A stretch of DNA of 64,000 nucleotides. It comes from Azorinus chamasolen (taxonomy: Eukaryota > Mollusca > Bivalvia > Cardiida > Solecurtidae). Below, piece by piece: positions 33,546 to 43,500 of the stretch (its first letter is position 1; the number at the start of each line of letters is the position of its first letter). The position numbers and the translations under genes are program-made. The stretch spans positions 25,146,449 through 25,210,448 of the forward strand of contig OY755241.1 in assembly GCA_963576725.1 (NCBI GenBank), written 5' to 3'. The notes under the pieces were generated by a model that saw only the letters and a list, made by a program, of their open reading frames with translations, was not told the origin of the DNA and did not search any database.

Positions 33546-33855
33546 ATGATTTTTATTTTGATTATATTTTCAGATTTACCAACTTTACACAAATAGTTCA
33601 TAATTCTGCAATATCGGGCAATATTTCTATTATTGTGTATATCGAGAATTCGTTTATATAATTTTGAATGTAAATTCTCTAATTTTTTCGACTTTGTGTA
33701 CGTTCATATTTCTGAAGAATTATTCTAAGTAGATGTCACAAATGCATTTTACAACTGACAGTACAGCTTTTGGTTTAAGAGGTACCGTTTTCCAATTTAT
33801 TAATATCGTATTTAGCGCTCTGGCTGCTTCCTCTGCTAGGTGTTCATTATTCATG

Positions 33856-34195
33856 TTAAAACTTCAAGAATAACTAGCTAAACCTGTGTCTAAATAATTA
33901 ATTATTCGCTTGCTGAATTTTAAAATACATTTCTCCTTCTTTTCCCATGCCCTGTTGTATAATTACATATACAGTGTATATTCACTGTGTACAAGTATTT
34001 CGCTGTGCAATCACTGCTGTGGAGTGCTATGGTTGCACAATCAACTGGTAAATAGTGCAGACCCTGATGAGACAGCTCCTGCAGGAGCTGTCTCATCTAA
34101 GTCTTCACTATTTACATGTAGGTATATTGACGTGAATAACAAGCGAAGGGTTAAAACTTCAAGAATAACTAGCTAAACCTGTGTCTAAATAATTA
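33856..34195. repeat. 45-bp direct repeats around a MITE
   Basis: 33856-33900 and 34151-34195 are identical (TTAAAACTTCAAGAATAACT through GTCTAAATAATTA). They flank the MITE directly, far longer than the 4-bp TTAA duplications elsewhere in the window. Confidence 0.9.
33902..34150. mobile_element. MITE family E, second copy
   Basis: Same body as 677-918, with the palindrome AGCTCCTGCAGGAGCT between GTAAATAGTGCAGACCC and its inverse. The right end is GCGAAGGG + TTAA. The left end after TTAA reads TTATTCGCTTGC instead of CCCTTCGCTTGC. Confidence 0.8.
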
Positions 34196-34414
34196 AAAAC
34201 CTCAACTTCTTCAACCCCATGTCCATCATATACCCATTTTTCATTAAACTCCATCCCTTTTATGGAAATACACATTAGTTCTGTTTTCTGAGCTTTTCTC
34301 ACTATTAACTTCAAGACCACATTCTTTACAATAAGAGTGTAATAGATTCAAACTGTCTTTAAGTATTTTAGTGAGTTACCCAACATAGTCATGTTATCTG
34401 CAAATAAAAATAAA

Positions 34415-35568
34415 ACTAGAGGTTTTTGTCACAAAAACGGATGTCTCCCCTCTAATAAAAACAGTATGTAAAGGGAAATCACTAAAAATGTTATGGACTT
34501 AATGATTGATACTTCCCCTCATTATACGCTTTCCACACCACATTTTCAAGAAGAAAGTGATAACAGCTAATAACTCCAAAAATATTGATACCAGAGTTAT
34601 GACCCTTGTGCACGACACTTACTTTCATCATGCTCTTTCCATAAATGAAATGTCATTCCGATAGCATCAGTCGAACAGTAGTTATTGATCGGACAAAAAT
34701 GTAACAAAGGGCAATAACTCCAAATGTGTCGAAGCCAGAGTTATGACCCTTGTTCATGACACTTTCTCTCATCATGCTCTTTACATGTATGAAGTTTCAA
34801 TACAATGGCAAGAGCCATGTAGGAGTTATCATCCGGACAAGAAAGCGTTAAACAAATGTACAAGGGGCAATAACTCTCAATTTATTGAAGCCAGAGTTAA
34901 GGACCTTATGCATGACACTTTCTCTTGTCAAGATCTTTCCATGTATGAAGTGTCACTCCAATGGCATGTGCCATATAGGAGTTATCATCCTGACAAAAAA
35001 ATGTGATTTTTTTTTACAAAGGGCAATAACTCCAATATTAGTGAAACAAGAGTTACGGACCTTAAGCATGACACTTTCTCTTATCATGATCTTTCCATGT
35101 ATGAAGTTTCAATCTAATGGCATGAGCCATATAGGAGTTATCGTCCAGACAAAAAATGTGAAAAAAATTATAAGGGCAATAACTCCATTATTAGTGAAGA
35201 GTTATGGACCTTGTGTATGACACTTCCTCTTGTCATGATATTTCCATATATGAAGTTTCAATCCAATGGCATGAGCCATATAGGAGTTATCATCCGGACA
35301 AAAAAGTGTGTTTTTACAAGGGGCAATAACTCCTATATTAGTGAAGCCAGAGTTATGGACCTTGTGCATGACACTTCCTCTCATTATGCACTTTCCATAT
35401 ATGAAGTTTCAATCATCTGGCATCAGGCATGTTGAAGTTATTGTTCGGACAAAAAGTGTGACGGACAGACGGACAGACAGACAGACGGACAGACAGACAA
35501 CTCTCACGAAAACAATATGTCTCCCCCATATAAATATGGGGGGGGGGGGGGGGGGGGGACATAATAAG
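34415..35568 (+). mobile_element. Pearl/HINE-like element, six ~155-bp core repeats
   Basis: Core units begin near 34551, 34707, 34862, 35017, 35172 and 35319 (GGGCAATAACTCC, AGAGTTATGGACC, ATGACACTTTCTCT, GGAGTTATCATCCGGACA). A GACG/GACA tract (35460-35500) follows. Both outer parts carry ATGTCTCCCC. A G25 run (35538-35562) closes a CCCCCATATAAATATGGGGG hairpin. Confidence 0.75.
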
Positions 35569-35686
35569 AACAAAATCACTTATAGTGAATCCTGAATTAA
35601 TATTTTGTTGTATGAACGATTTCAAACAAACGATATAAAAAGGGGAAATTACCAAAATACTTGCTCAAAAAATATTTCAATCTTAA

Positions 35687-35827
35687 CCCATCTATTCCCA
35701 TACTATTTAATGTAATTTGAAACCATTGTGATAAATAGAGCATATTCTCCATAACAGCAAATGTTCTATTTATCACAATGGTTTCTAAAAGTGACTTTTA
35801 CAGAGGCGTAGAAAATGGGGCAAAGGG
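35687..35827. mobile_element. TTAA-flanked MITE, family C
   Basis: TTAA at 35683-35686 and 35828-35831. The centre pairs GAAACCATTGTGATAAATAG with its inverse. Confidence 0.8.
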
Positions 35828-35999
35828 TTAAGGAACCCCGTCCAGATCTTATCATTCTTATGTTGGAATTTTCATGTAGAAGGGGCACAGCGAACAAAAT
35901 ATTTGCTGGCAAGAGTGTAGCTGAATCCATATGTAATGTACGCACCGTCACTATAGGGCCCCAAGGGCATGCTCCTCCGTGAACATTAAGAAGTGCGTA

Positions 36000-36110
36000 A
36001 TTAAAATTATTGTGATAAATAGAGCATTTTCTTCTATAGGGGCAAATGCTCTATTTATCACAATGGTTTCAAAAGGAGAATGTTGTCGAGGCGTCAAATG
36101 AGGGAATGGG
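36000..36110. mobile_element. MITE family C, left end missing
   Basis: ATTGTGATAAATAGAGCATT and its inverse, then GGCGTCAAATGAGGGAATGGG before TTAA (36111-36114). Confidence 0.7.
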
Positions 36111-36474
36111 TTAAAGCTTACATGTCGAGACAGAACATTTGTCAAGGTCTACCCCTTTAGGCTTCGTTTGGACATAATATCAAGGTTGATGGTACACACG
36201 TATGTAAGTGCACATCGCTAGCTACGCCACTGGCTGGTTTCAGCCACTGACATTGGTGCTTCGGCAAACAATGATCAGAGGCCCATTTTTATATATGTGT
36301 CCTTTTCTAAAGGACACTTGGCACAAAAGAATTGATACAATTTCATAATCAAACCATTTCTATATGCTATCAAAACACTATATATAAATGCTGCAGGCTT
36401 ACTGTGATTAAGATAATTTTCAACAAGACCATTTAGAGCAAACATGGCATATGCTGTGGGGAATCTTTGTTTAA

Positions 36475-36677
36475 CCATTTACTCAATAAATACACCTTTC
36501 TGCGCCTTTGCAATCAGAGTAATGGCCGTCTGATCGGGGTCTGCTCTGTTTGCTTATGCTATAATATAGATATGATTCTAAAGTTTCTGCAATCGCTTAA
36601 GATTCCTGTGCCCATGTCCTATCATTAAAAATAGTCTAATTCATAATGTCATTATTTCTTATATGAATATTCATGGG
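36475..36677 (+). mobile_element. TTAA-flanked MITE, family B, centre deleted
   Basis: TTAA at 36471-36474 and 36678-36681. Starts CCATTTACTCAATAAATACA. The palindrome has lost its left arm (AGAGTAATGGCCGTCTGATC). Ends ATGAATATTCATGGG. Confidence 0.8.
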
Positions 36678-37020
36678 TTAAAATAAATTAGAAACAGTAT
36701 TGCATTTATGTAAGGCAGCCCAAACCATAAGTTTTATTAGTTTTAAGTTTCTTCACTTTCAATTTCCTGGAAGGCTAATTGAAAATCAAACTGTTGAATT
36801 TAAATAAAAACAGCTATTTAAACCATGTGGGTTTTTTAACAAAAGCATGTGCCTGGTGAATTGTAAAAAACGTTTTCAAGAAAAATAGTCAAAGAGCCAT
36901 TATAGTGATATATCTGCTTCAGATCTTACACATCCTTTGTTAAAGTATTTCCAAAACCCAAAGTAGATTTAATTTTCTCTTTTTTCTACGTATACAGCAA
37001 AACTCGTCTAAACCGGAATC

Positions 37021-39348
37021 CCAGTAGATTTTTTTAGATACGTTAAGGCAGGGACCATCAAACCTTTCCTGTCACAAAAATCTACTGCTAAAAGTGACGG
37101 TAACATCATACTTAAAATGGGAAATACACTTGTTTCAGATCAAACAAAAGTCTGTGAAACTATGAATAAGTTCTATGTAAATATAGCAAGAAACATTGGG
37201 ATTGATAACAATTTGTCTGTAGATAGCGAGCACCCAAGCATTAGTAAGATAATAGAAATTGCTCCAGATCATACTTTTGAATTTAGGCCTATAGGGGAAT
37301 CTGAAGTCATAAAATGTGTCAACAAATTAAACGGTAAGAAAGCTACAGGTGTAGATGCCATTCCTCCAAAAATAGTTAAGGCTGCAGCTCCAGCTATCTC
37401 CAGACACATTGCAAGGTTGGCCAATGACATGAGAAGCAAAGAGCAGTTTCCTACCCAACTTAAGAAAGCTCAAGTAACACCAATTTTCAAAAAAGATGAC
37501 CCTTTCACTGAAAAAAACTATCGGCCTGTCAGCATTTTACCAACTTTTTCCAAAATTTATGAACGTCTTTTTAGCGACCAACTAACAGAACATTTTAACA
37601 CTATATTTCACAACTATCTATCTGCTTTTAGAGCCTCTTTTGGGTGTCAGACTGCTCTGCTCCGTATCATTGAGGATTGGAAGGATGCCTTGGACAAAAA
37701 CATGTATATTGGAGCCGTTCTGATGGATTTGTCCAAGGCATTTGACTGTATCCCCCATGATTTGTTATTGGCCAAGCTCCAGGCTTATGGTGTTTCAGCC
37801 CAGGCCTGTAATTTATTACATAGCTACCTTACAGGTCGTCAGCAGAGAGTAAAGCTAGGTGACTCTTTCAGCTCCTGGCAAAATATTATCAAAGGGGTAC
37901 CCCAGGGATCTATTATGGGGCCTCTTATTTTTAACATTTTCATAAATGACATCTTTTATTTTGTACAAAATTCTACACTTTACAACTATGCTGACGACAA
38001 CACCTTATCTTTTTGTTGTAAAAATGCGGAGACGCTGAAGTCAACATTGGAGCTGGATTGTCACACTCTGATAGACTGGTTCAAATTTAACCAAATGCAA
38101 GCAAACCCAGACAAATTTCAGGCCATAGCCGTTGGCAAAAACTCTTTCGGCAAACTAAAAAGCTTCAGTATAGCAAACAGTTCTATTCAGTGTGAAGAAA
38201 CAGTTAAACTTTTAGGCATAGAAATTGATTTTTTACTAAATTTCAATGAACAGATCACCAAAATCTGCCAGAGGGTGGCAAGACAGCTAAATGTGCTTCA
38301 GCGTCTCAGCAAGTTTTTAAATACTGAGAATAGACTTTTGGTTTTTAAATCCTTTATTAGGTCAAATTTTAATTACTGTCCAATCATCTGGCATTTCTGT
38401 AGCAAATCTAGTACAGAAAAACTGGAAAAACTCCAACATAGGGGCCTGAAAATTGTTTTTAATGACTATACTAGCCCATACCAAGACCTGTTAAATAGAG
38501 TGGATCTACCAACACTGCATTTAGGGAGGCTTCGTACCATTGCTACAGAAACATTCAAATGTATCAATGATATGTCACCTATCTATATCAGAGATTTAGT
38601 TAAACTTAAACAATCTTCTTATACTTTCAGGTACGAAAATACAGTTCAGGTACCGACAGTTCGGACCACGACATATGGTCAGAGATCCTTCCGCTTCGAG
38701 TCAGCACGGGTGTGGAACGGCCTCCCGAATCACCTCAGAACAACATTAGACTTTAGAGAGTTCGGGAGGTTGATCCGCACCTGGGCTGGACCTAGCTGTG
38801 GCTGTGCCATATGCCGTGGTTAGTCTGTCTTATATTAATGTTTTTTTTTATTTGCTACTGCCAAGTGTTTGCATGTTTTTAGTATTTCTGTAAATGTGCT
38901 GTGTTTTTTTTTTTGTTTCTTTTTCCCAATCTCACTGTGGCCTGCCTTACCTCTCTCTACGGAATATTCTCTCTCTAAGGTTACAGGTTGTTTCGAATCT
39001 ACCTTCTCTGACTTAAGAAGTAATTGACATATGGCGCCACAGTGGTCTTGAGAAAAATGCCTTTTTTGCTTACTTTTCTGTTTGCTTGTGTATGTTGAAT
39101 GCTGCTTCTTGCCGCTGTCAAGAGCTTGCTTGCTTTTTATGTTGTAATTTTTGCTGTGATTTTCTCCCCACATATCTTAATCTATTATTTATATGCAAAC
39201 CCTTCTTTTTACAGCCTGTTTTACTCTTGTTTAAATTATACTTATGTTTGTCGGAAAATAGCTGTTACAGCTAATGTTTATTGTTATATGGTATCCGACG
39301 TAAAATAAATCTTCTTGTATCTTGTATCTTGTATCTTGTATCTTGTAG
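37021..39348 (+). mobile_element. 5'-truncated CR1/jockey-like LINE
   Basis: The reading frame is already open near 37021, upstream of the first ATG at 37117, so the element lost its 5' part including the endonuclease. It ends in four or five CTTGTAT units (39314-39348), the short tandem 3' tail of CR1-like elements. It sits inside a foldback repeat: left piece ends AAACCGGAATCCCAGTA near 37026, right piece resumes at 39349. Confidence 0.88.
37117..38823 (+). CDS. LINE reverse transcriptase (partial ORF2)
   Basis: 568 codons from the first ATG; the element's frame extends upstream to about 37021. Reverse-transcriptase blocks: NYRPVSILPTFSKIYER, motif A Asp204 (VLMDLSKAFDCI), GVPQGSIMGPLIFNIFINDI, catalytic YADD at 291-294, LLGIEID. 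The C-terminal domain (SPYQDLLNRVDLPTL; VWNGLPNHLR) is typical of CR1/jockey elements. No premature stop, so the retained RT looks intact. The apurinic endonuclease expected before it is absent. The usual role is target-primed reverse transcription of its own RNA. Confidence 0.9.
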   Translation: MGNTLVSDQTKVCETMNKFYVNIARNIGIDNNLSVDSEHPSISKIIEIAPDHTFEFRPIGESEVIKCVNKLNGKKATGVDAIPPKIVKAAAPAISRHIARLANDMRSKEQFPTQLKKAQVTPIFKKDDPFTEKNYRPVSILPTFSKIYERLFSDQLTEHFNTIFHNYLSAFRASFGCQTALLRIIEDWKDALDKNMYIGAVLMDLSKAFDCIPHDLLLAKLQAYGVSAQACNLLHSYLTGRQQRVKLGDSFSSWQNIIKGVPQGSIMGPLIFNIFINDIFYFVQNSTLYNYADDNTLSFCCKNAETLKSTLELDCHTLIDWFKFNQMQANPDKFQAIAVGKNSFGKLKSFSIANSSIQCEETVKLLGIEIDFLLNFNEQITKICQRVARQLNVLQRLSKFLNTENRLLVFKSFIRSNFNYCPIIWHFCSKSSTEKLEKLQHRGLKIVFNDYTSPYQDLLNRVDLPTLHLGRLRTIATETFKCINDMSPIYIRDLVKLKQSSYTFRYENTVQVPTVRTTTYGQRSFRFESARVWNGLPNHLRTTLDFREFGRLIRTWAGPSCGCAICRG

Positions 39349-39445
39349 GATGAAAGTCATGCAGAACGCTCATAGAGGAACTGCCGATTGTCTCCAATGC
39401 CGATATTTATACTAAATTTAACGTCCGGTTTAGAGGGGGTTTACT
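39349..39445 (+). repeat. Foldback repeat, right part after LINE insertion
   Basis: AGGATGAAAGTCATGCAGAA, CTCATAGAGGAACTGCC, TCTCCAATGCCGATATTTAT and CCGGTTTAGAGGGGGTTTAC match the foldback at 21665-21790. The missing left part (AAAACTCGTCTAAACCGG) lies at 36999-37020 before the LINE. Confidence 0.65.
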
Positions 39446-39971
39446 GTACTGTACGATTTGCAGGAAAACTTAAATCAGTTTTTGCACATGCGAGTAAGTT
39501 TGCGGTTACAGATTAGAAGGCTCCTTATCAGCACTCTGATAAGACTCTGCACTGTTTGCCATTCAATTTACTCTAGTAAGTTTAAAACCTTTCATAATGA
39601 TTCGACTCCATGGCTAAACACTGATGGAATAGGTTATTTGGCGTTGGATGGGTTTTGTCTATATATAGTAAAACCCTTTTAAACCGCAATTCTAATGAAG
39701 AAGCGTGTATGCCTGTCTGTGCAGAAAGTCACGCAGAAAGCTCCCCAATTTCATTTATAGGTAGTTTGAATAACAAACACATGTCTGTATTTTCTGCGTA
39801 TTTTTCAATTAAATGAACTTCGGCAACGGCCTTTAAAAATTATTTTTGATTTATAAGTTATGGTCTCACCGGGATCCAAACTTTCTGACATTCAGATATT
39901 TTAAAATTAAATGTAAGGAAACACATTATCAGAATTGTTGCAGACATACTTTTTGCACCTGATAATTAGTG
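39446..39971. other. Intergenic, nothing recognised
   Basis: Fragments of MITE-like arms only (GATTAGAAGGCTCCTTATCAG near 39510). No gene or RNA seen. Confidence 0.5.
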
Positions 39972-39975
39972 TTAG

Positions 39976-40215
39976 CCCTTTCCCTGTTCTGTGTTTATTC
40001 CAAATTCAATACCTACTGAACATTCATGGTCAAATAGTTATAATGAAATGTTGATGGTGGAATATTTTAGCCATTTTAGAAAGTAAAGAAACTGATATTT
40101 CAATTTCCACTAGCAAACAGAGCAGACCCTGATCAGACGGCTCCTACAGGAGCCGTCTGATCTGGATCTACTCTGTTTGCAAATGCGTGAAAACACATTT
40201 ATATAAGGGAAAGGG
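39976..40215 (+). mobile_element. MITE family A with TTAG duplication
   Basis: A full copy (CCCTTTCCCTGTTCTGTG to AAGGGAAAGGG, centre GGCTCCTACAGGAGCC). TTAG occurs on both sides (39972-39975 and 40216-40219). A shared variant of TTAA on both sides supports a 4-bp duplication made on insertion. Confidence 0.88.
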
Positions 40216-40269
40216 TTAGTTAGGATTAGTTAAACAGTTATAATTTTAGTCAATGCTATTTATAAAATG

Positions 40270-40464
40270 CTATAAAGTTTTAGACGTTCGATCAGACCAA
40301 GTATGTATTTTATTCTCCTTAAAATACCGCAAGTGATCCCGCATCCTGTGAATATCGTGCATATTTACTTCATCCAATGAAATGTTTAGAGACATCCGAT
40401 ATTGGCCAATCGCAGCAGAGGTAATAAAGAACGCACCTGGCATAGCAACACTCGTAAACATCAT
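40270..40464 (-). CDS. Small open frame head-to-head with AK8, uncertain
   Basis: 64 codons starting 59 bp upstream of the AK8 start, on the opposite strand. Composition is protein-like (no repeats) but no family is recognised. It could be the first exon of a divergent gene sharing the AK8 promoter, or chance. MITE sequence begins just past its stop. Confidence 0.2.
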   Translation of the reverse strand: MMFTSVAMPGAFFITSAAIGQYRMSLNISLDEVNMHDIHRMRDHLRYFKENKIHTWSDRTSKTL

Positions 40465-40523
40465 TTTAGCAACATTTTTTCCTTAGATTAAAAAGAAACT
40501 GACATTTAGCACAATTGGCAAAC

Positions 40524-43500
40524 ATGGATCAAACAAAACGACCTTTGAGAATACCACCTGAGTTTGCTACTTATGCAGAACAACATGGCATATTTGAGTT
40601 GTACAAGGTATGTTTACACATTTTAAGTACTGTCATTAGTTTTCGCGTTTTAAAATTTAACGACGGTGATAACTACTGATAGTAACGTTTAAAGAAGGTG
40701 TTTGATTATTTAAGGTTGGTTGATATTAGTTTCTCAACGGTAGAATTTGGATAATGATATAGATGTGATTTCATAACTGTTGAATCTGTGTATCCATTTA
40801 GCTAGTGTAGCTTGCAATTTGGAAAGTTGATTGTTTTGCTATAGAGATAATATGTGCACCAGCATTACCTAAGGCAATCAATATACCAAATCACTGATAC
40901 ATATACCAACCGCATTGGCTTAGTAGTAAAATGTCCGCCTCCGGTACGGGAGGTCCTGGTTTCAATTCCCGGGGCTTGGTCACACTAATTAAAGACTTTA
41001 AAATTGGTAGTAATGGCTTCCCTCCTTGGTGCTCAGGAATTAAGGGTTAGCATAGTTTGTCGGTGTCGGGGATAAAGTGACCGATCGGGTATTAGTCTCA
41101 GGTGTGCCTAATAAGCCACAAGGAGATCCAAAGTCAGAGGTGCTGTATCTTCAAGGCACTCTCCTGGCCAGAAATGCAGACTCATGTGAAAACAGGCCAT
41201 CAAGACGAATGCAAAAACACACAAAATAACTCATACATAGGTGGGGAAAATGAATTATTTTTACTATTTCAACTTTTGATTCAGTACAATTGGAATTAAA
41301 AATAAATTATTCAGTCATCATTAAGATATAGATTAATCTATAAGATAAGTTTTATTTAACGTCGGCAAGATATATAACATGCAACATAAGCTCTAATTGG
41401 GCTTTTGAATCGCCAAAAATCATTGTAAAATTAAAGCAATGACCAGTATTGGAAGAAGAAATACAGGAGCTGTTTGCTCAGGGTCTGCTCTGTTTGCTAA
41501 AGGAATTTGACAGTTCTGTTTCTTTTCTTTCTAAAATGGCTACAATGTTCCACCTGCCAATAGGAGCCATTTGATCTGGGTCTACTCTGTTTGCAAATAT
41601 GTGAAAAAGCTTTTATATGAAGGAAAAGGTTAACATAAAGATGGCATAACAAGAACAAGTTATTTAGATACAAGTTTTTATATAGACTTATTTAACCCTT
41701 ATCCTGTCAAACACAACTTGCATGGTCATACTTGCGAAAAGCTGGGCTCCAGATGAGACCCCAAGTAACATCTCATCTGGATCCATGCTGTTTGTCACTA
41801 AGACAATCACTTCCTAGATGCATTAAGGAATCAGAGGTAAGTAAAAAACACAGCATTCGGAGTTTGAGCAGACAAGATTTTTCAGCATTATTGTTGCTGG
41901 TTGATACTATATCTATAATTTAGCTATCTATATAAATTGAATCAATTGCTTAATTCTTTGAATGCATAATTTTCAAAGTTGAATGGCTATTCAACTCTTT
42001 AATCCATAAATACACCTTTCTACGCTTTGCAAACAGAGTAGATCCCGATTAGATGGCTCCTATTGGAGCCGTGTAATCAGGGTCTGTTCTGTTTGCAATA
42101 AATGATATAATAAAGATGTCATCATATGATTCTACAGTTTCTGCTACGGCAAACATTCCTGTGTCCATGGGCTATTATAACAACAAATAGATTTGATATT
42201 TATGATGTAATTATTTCTCATATGAATATTCATGGAGTAAAGGGATAAGGATAATAGAGTCCTTTAAGTTTGAAAGGCATACATTTTATAGAGGACTTTG
42301 AATGACAGTGCAGACCCTGATCAAATGGTTCCTCTAGGAGCTCTCTGATCTAGTTTAGCACTGTTTGCAAATGCCAGTACATTTGTTTCTTGTACTCAGA
42401 GTGGGGGGACTCCGTGACTGAGTGTTTATGATCTTCCACTGACAATCACTTAGCCCCTCACCACTATGGGTTTGAATCCCGGTCTGGGCATTTGAATTTT
42501 TCATTTGAGGAAGCCTTCCAGCTGGTTTGTGGTAGGTCAGTGGTTCTACCTGGATGTTCTTTGTGCACGAATTAGCTATGCAACTTGTCCTGTGCACAGA
42601 AGAACCTCTGGGGTCTTCTTCCACCTGGACATCATGATATGACTAAAATAATGTTAAAATTATGAAAAACACTATAAAAACCAAACCAAACCCGTACTCA
42701 GAGGGTTAAAAGCAGCCGTCCTCATTTAAACAACAGACTAATATACATTGTAATTTTTGCTTTTCAGCGGTTACTTGAGCAAGTAATTACAAACAAGCCA
42801 GCAAATCCCATAGCTTTCTTAATTGAATTACTTAAGAGGGACAATATAGATGGTAAGTGTGTGTATATGTTTTGTCTCTGTATTTTCAAAAACAATTTTT
42901 TATAGCATCACACATGACTGCTGCTATGCACGTAATGGAATATAACTATTTAGAGATTAGAAGTAGTTTCTCCTTTGCCTCTTCATAAACCATTTAACCC
43001 TTTCCCTGTTATGTATTTAGGCCAAATTTCAATATACAATGGATATTCATGTAAGAAATAATGACTTCATGAATATTCATTAACTAATAGCTGATCCTTT
43101 TATAATGACAAGAAAATGGAATTTAGACAGCTCCTGCAGGAGTCATCTGATCTAGGTCTATTCTGTTTGCAAAGGTGTTAAAAGGCAAAGAGTTAAAAGA
43201 TGTGGAAAAGTGCATGGAATCTTGAATTAGTTGTAAAATGCATATATTAGAACTCTAATTTATACCTGACAGAACAAACAGAGAATGAGTTTTCTGTTAG
43301 TATCCCTTTACCTAGTCAATAATTATGTTATAAATAAAGACACCATGAATAAAGATCAGCTGAAATAAAGGAAGTTTGTAGCATGGCAGAAACTGCAGAA
43401 TCAGATCTATATAGTACCATTAGCAAAAAGAAGATACCCTGATCAGACAATTTCTGCAGGAGCCATTAAGATCTGGGTCTACTCTTTGCTTTGATCAGAC

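Larger units (their letters stand above)
33560..34414 (-). pseudogene. LINE fragment split by a MITE
   Basis: On the minus strand, 34400-34200 reads FLFADNMTMLGNSLKYLK with a later KAQKTELMCISIKG, a reverse-transcriptase catalytic-box region with Asp to Asn in the second position. 33860-33560 holds a C-terminal-type piece (LAEEAARALNTILINW). Stops and the MITE at 33902-34150 interrupt it. Confidence 0.6.

Noticed and set aside
40913..40990. Functional tRNA gene
   Set aside because: A- and B-box-like sequences exist but the acceptor stem does not pair and a SINE body follows.
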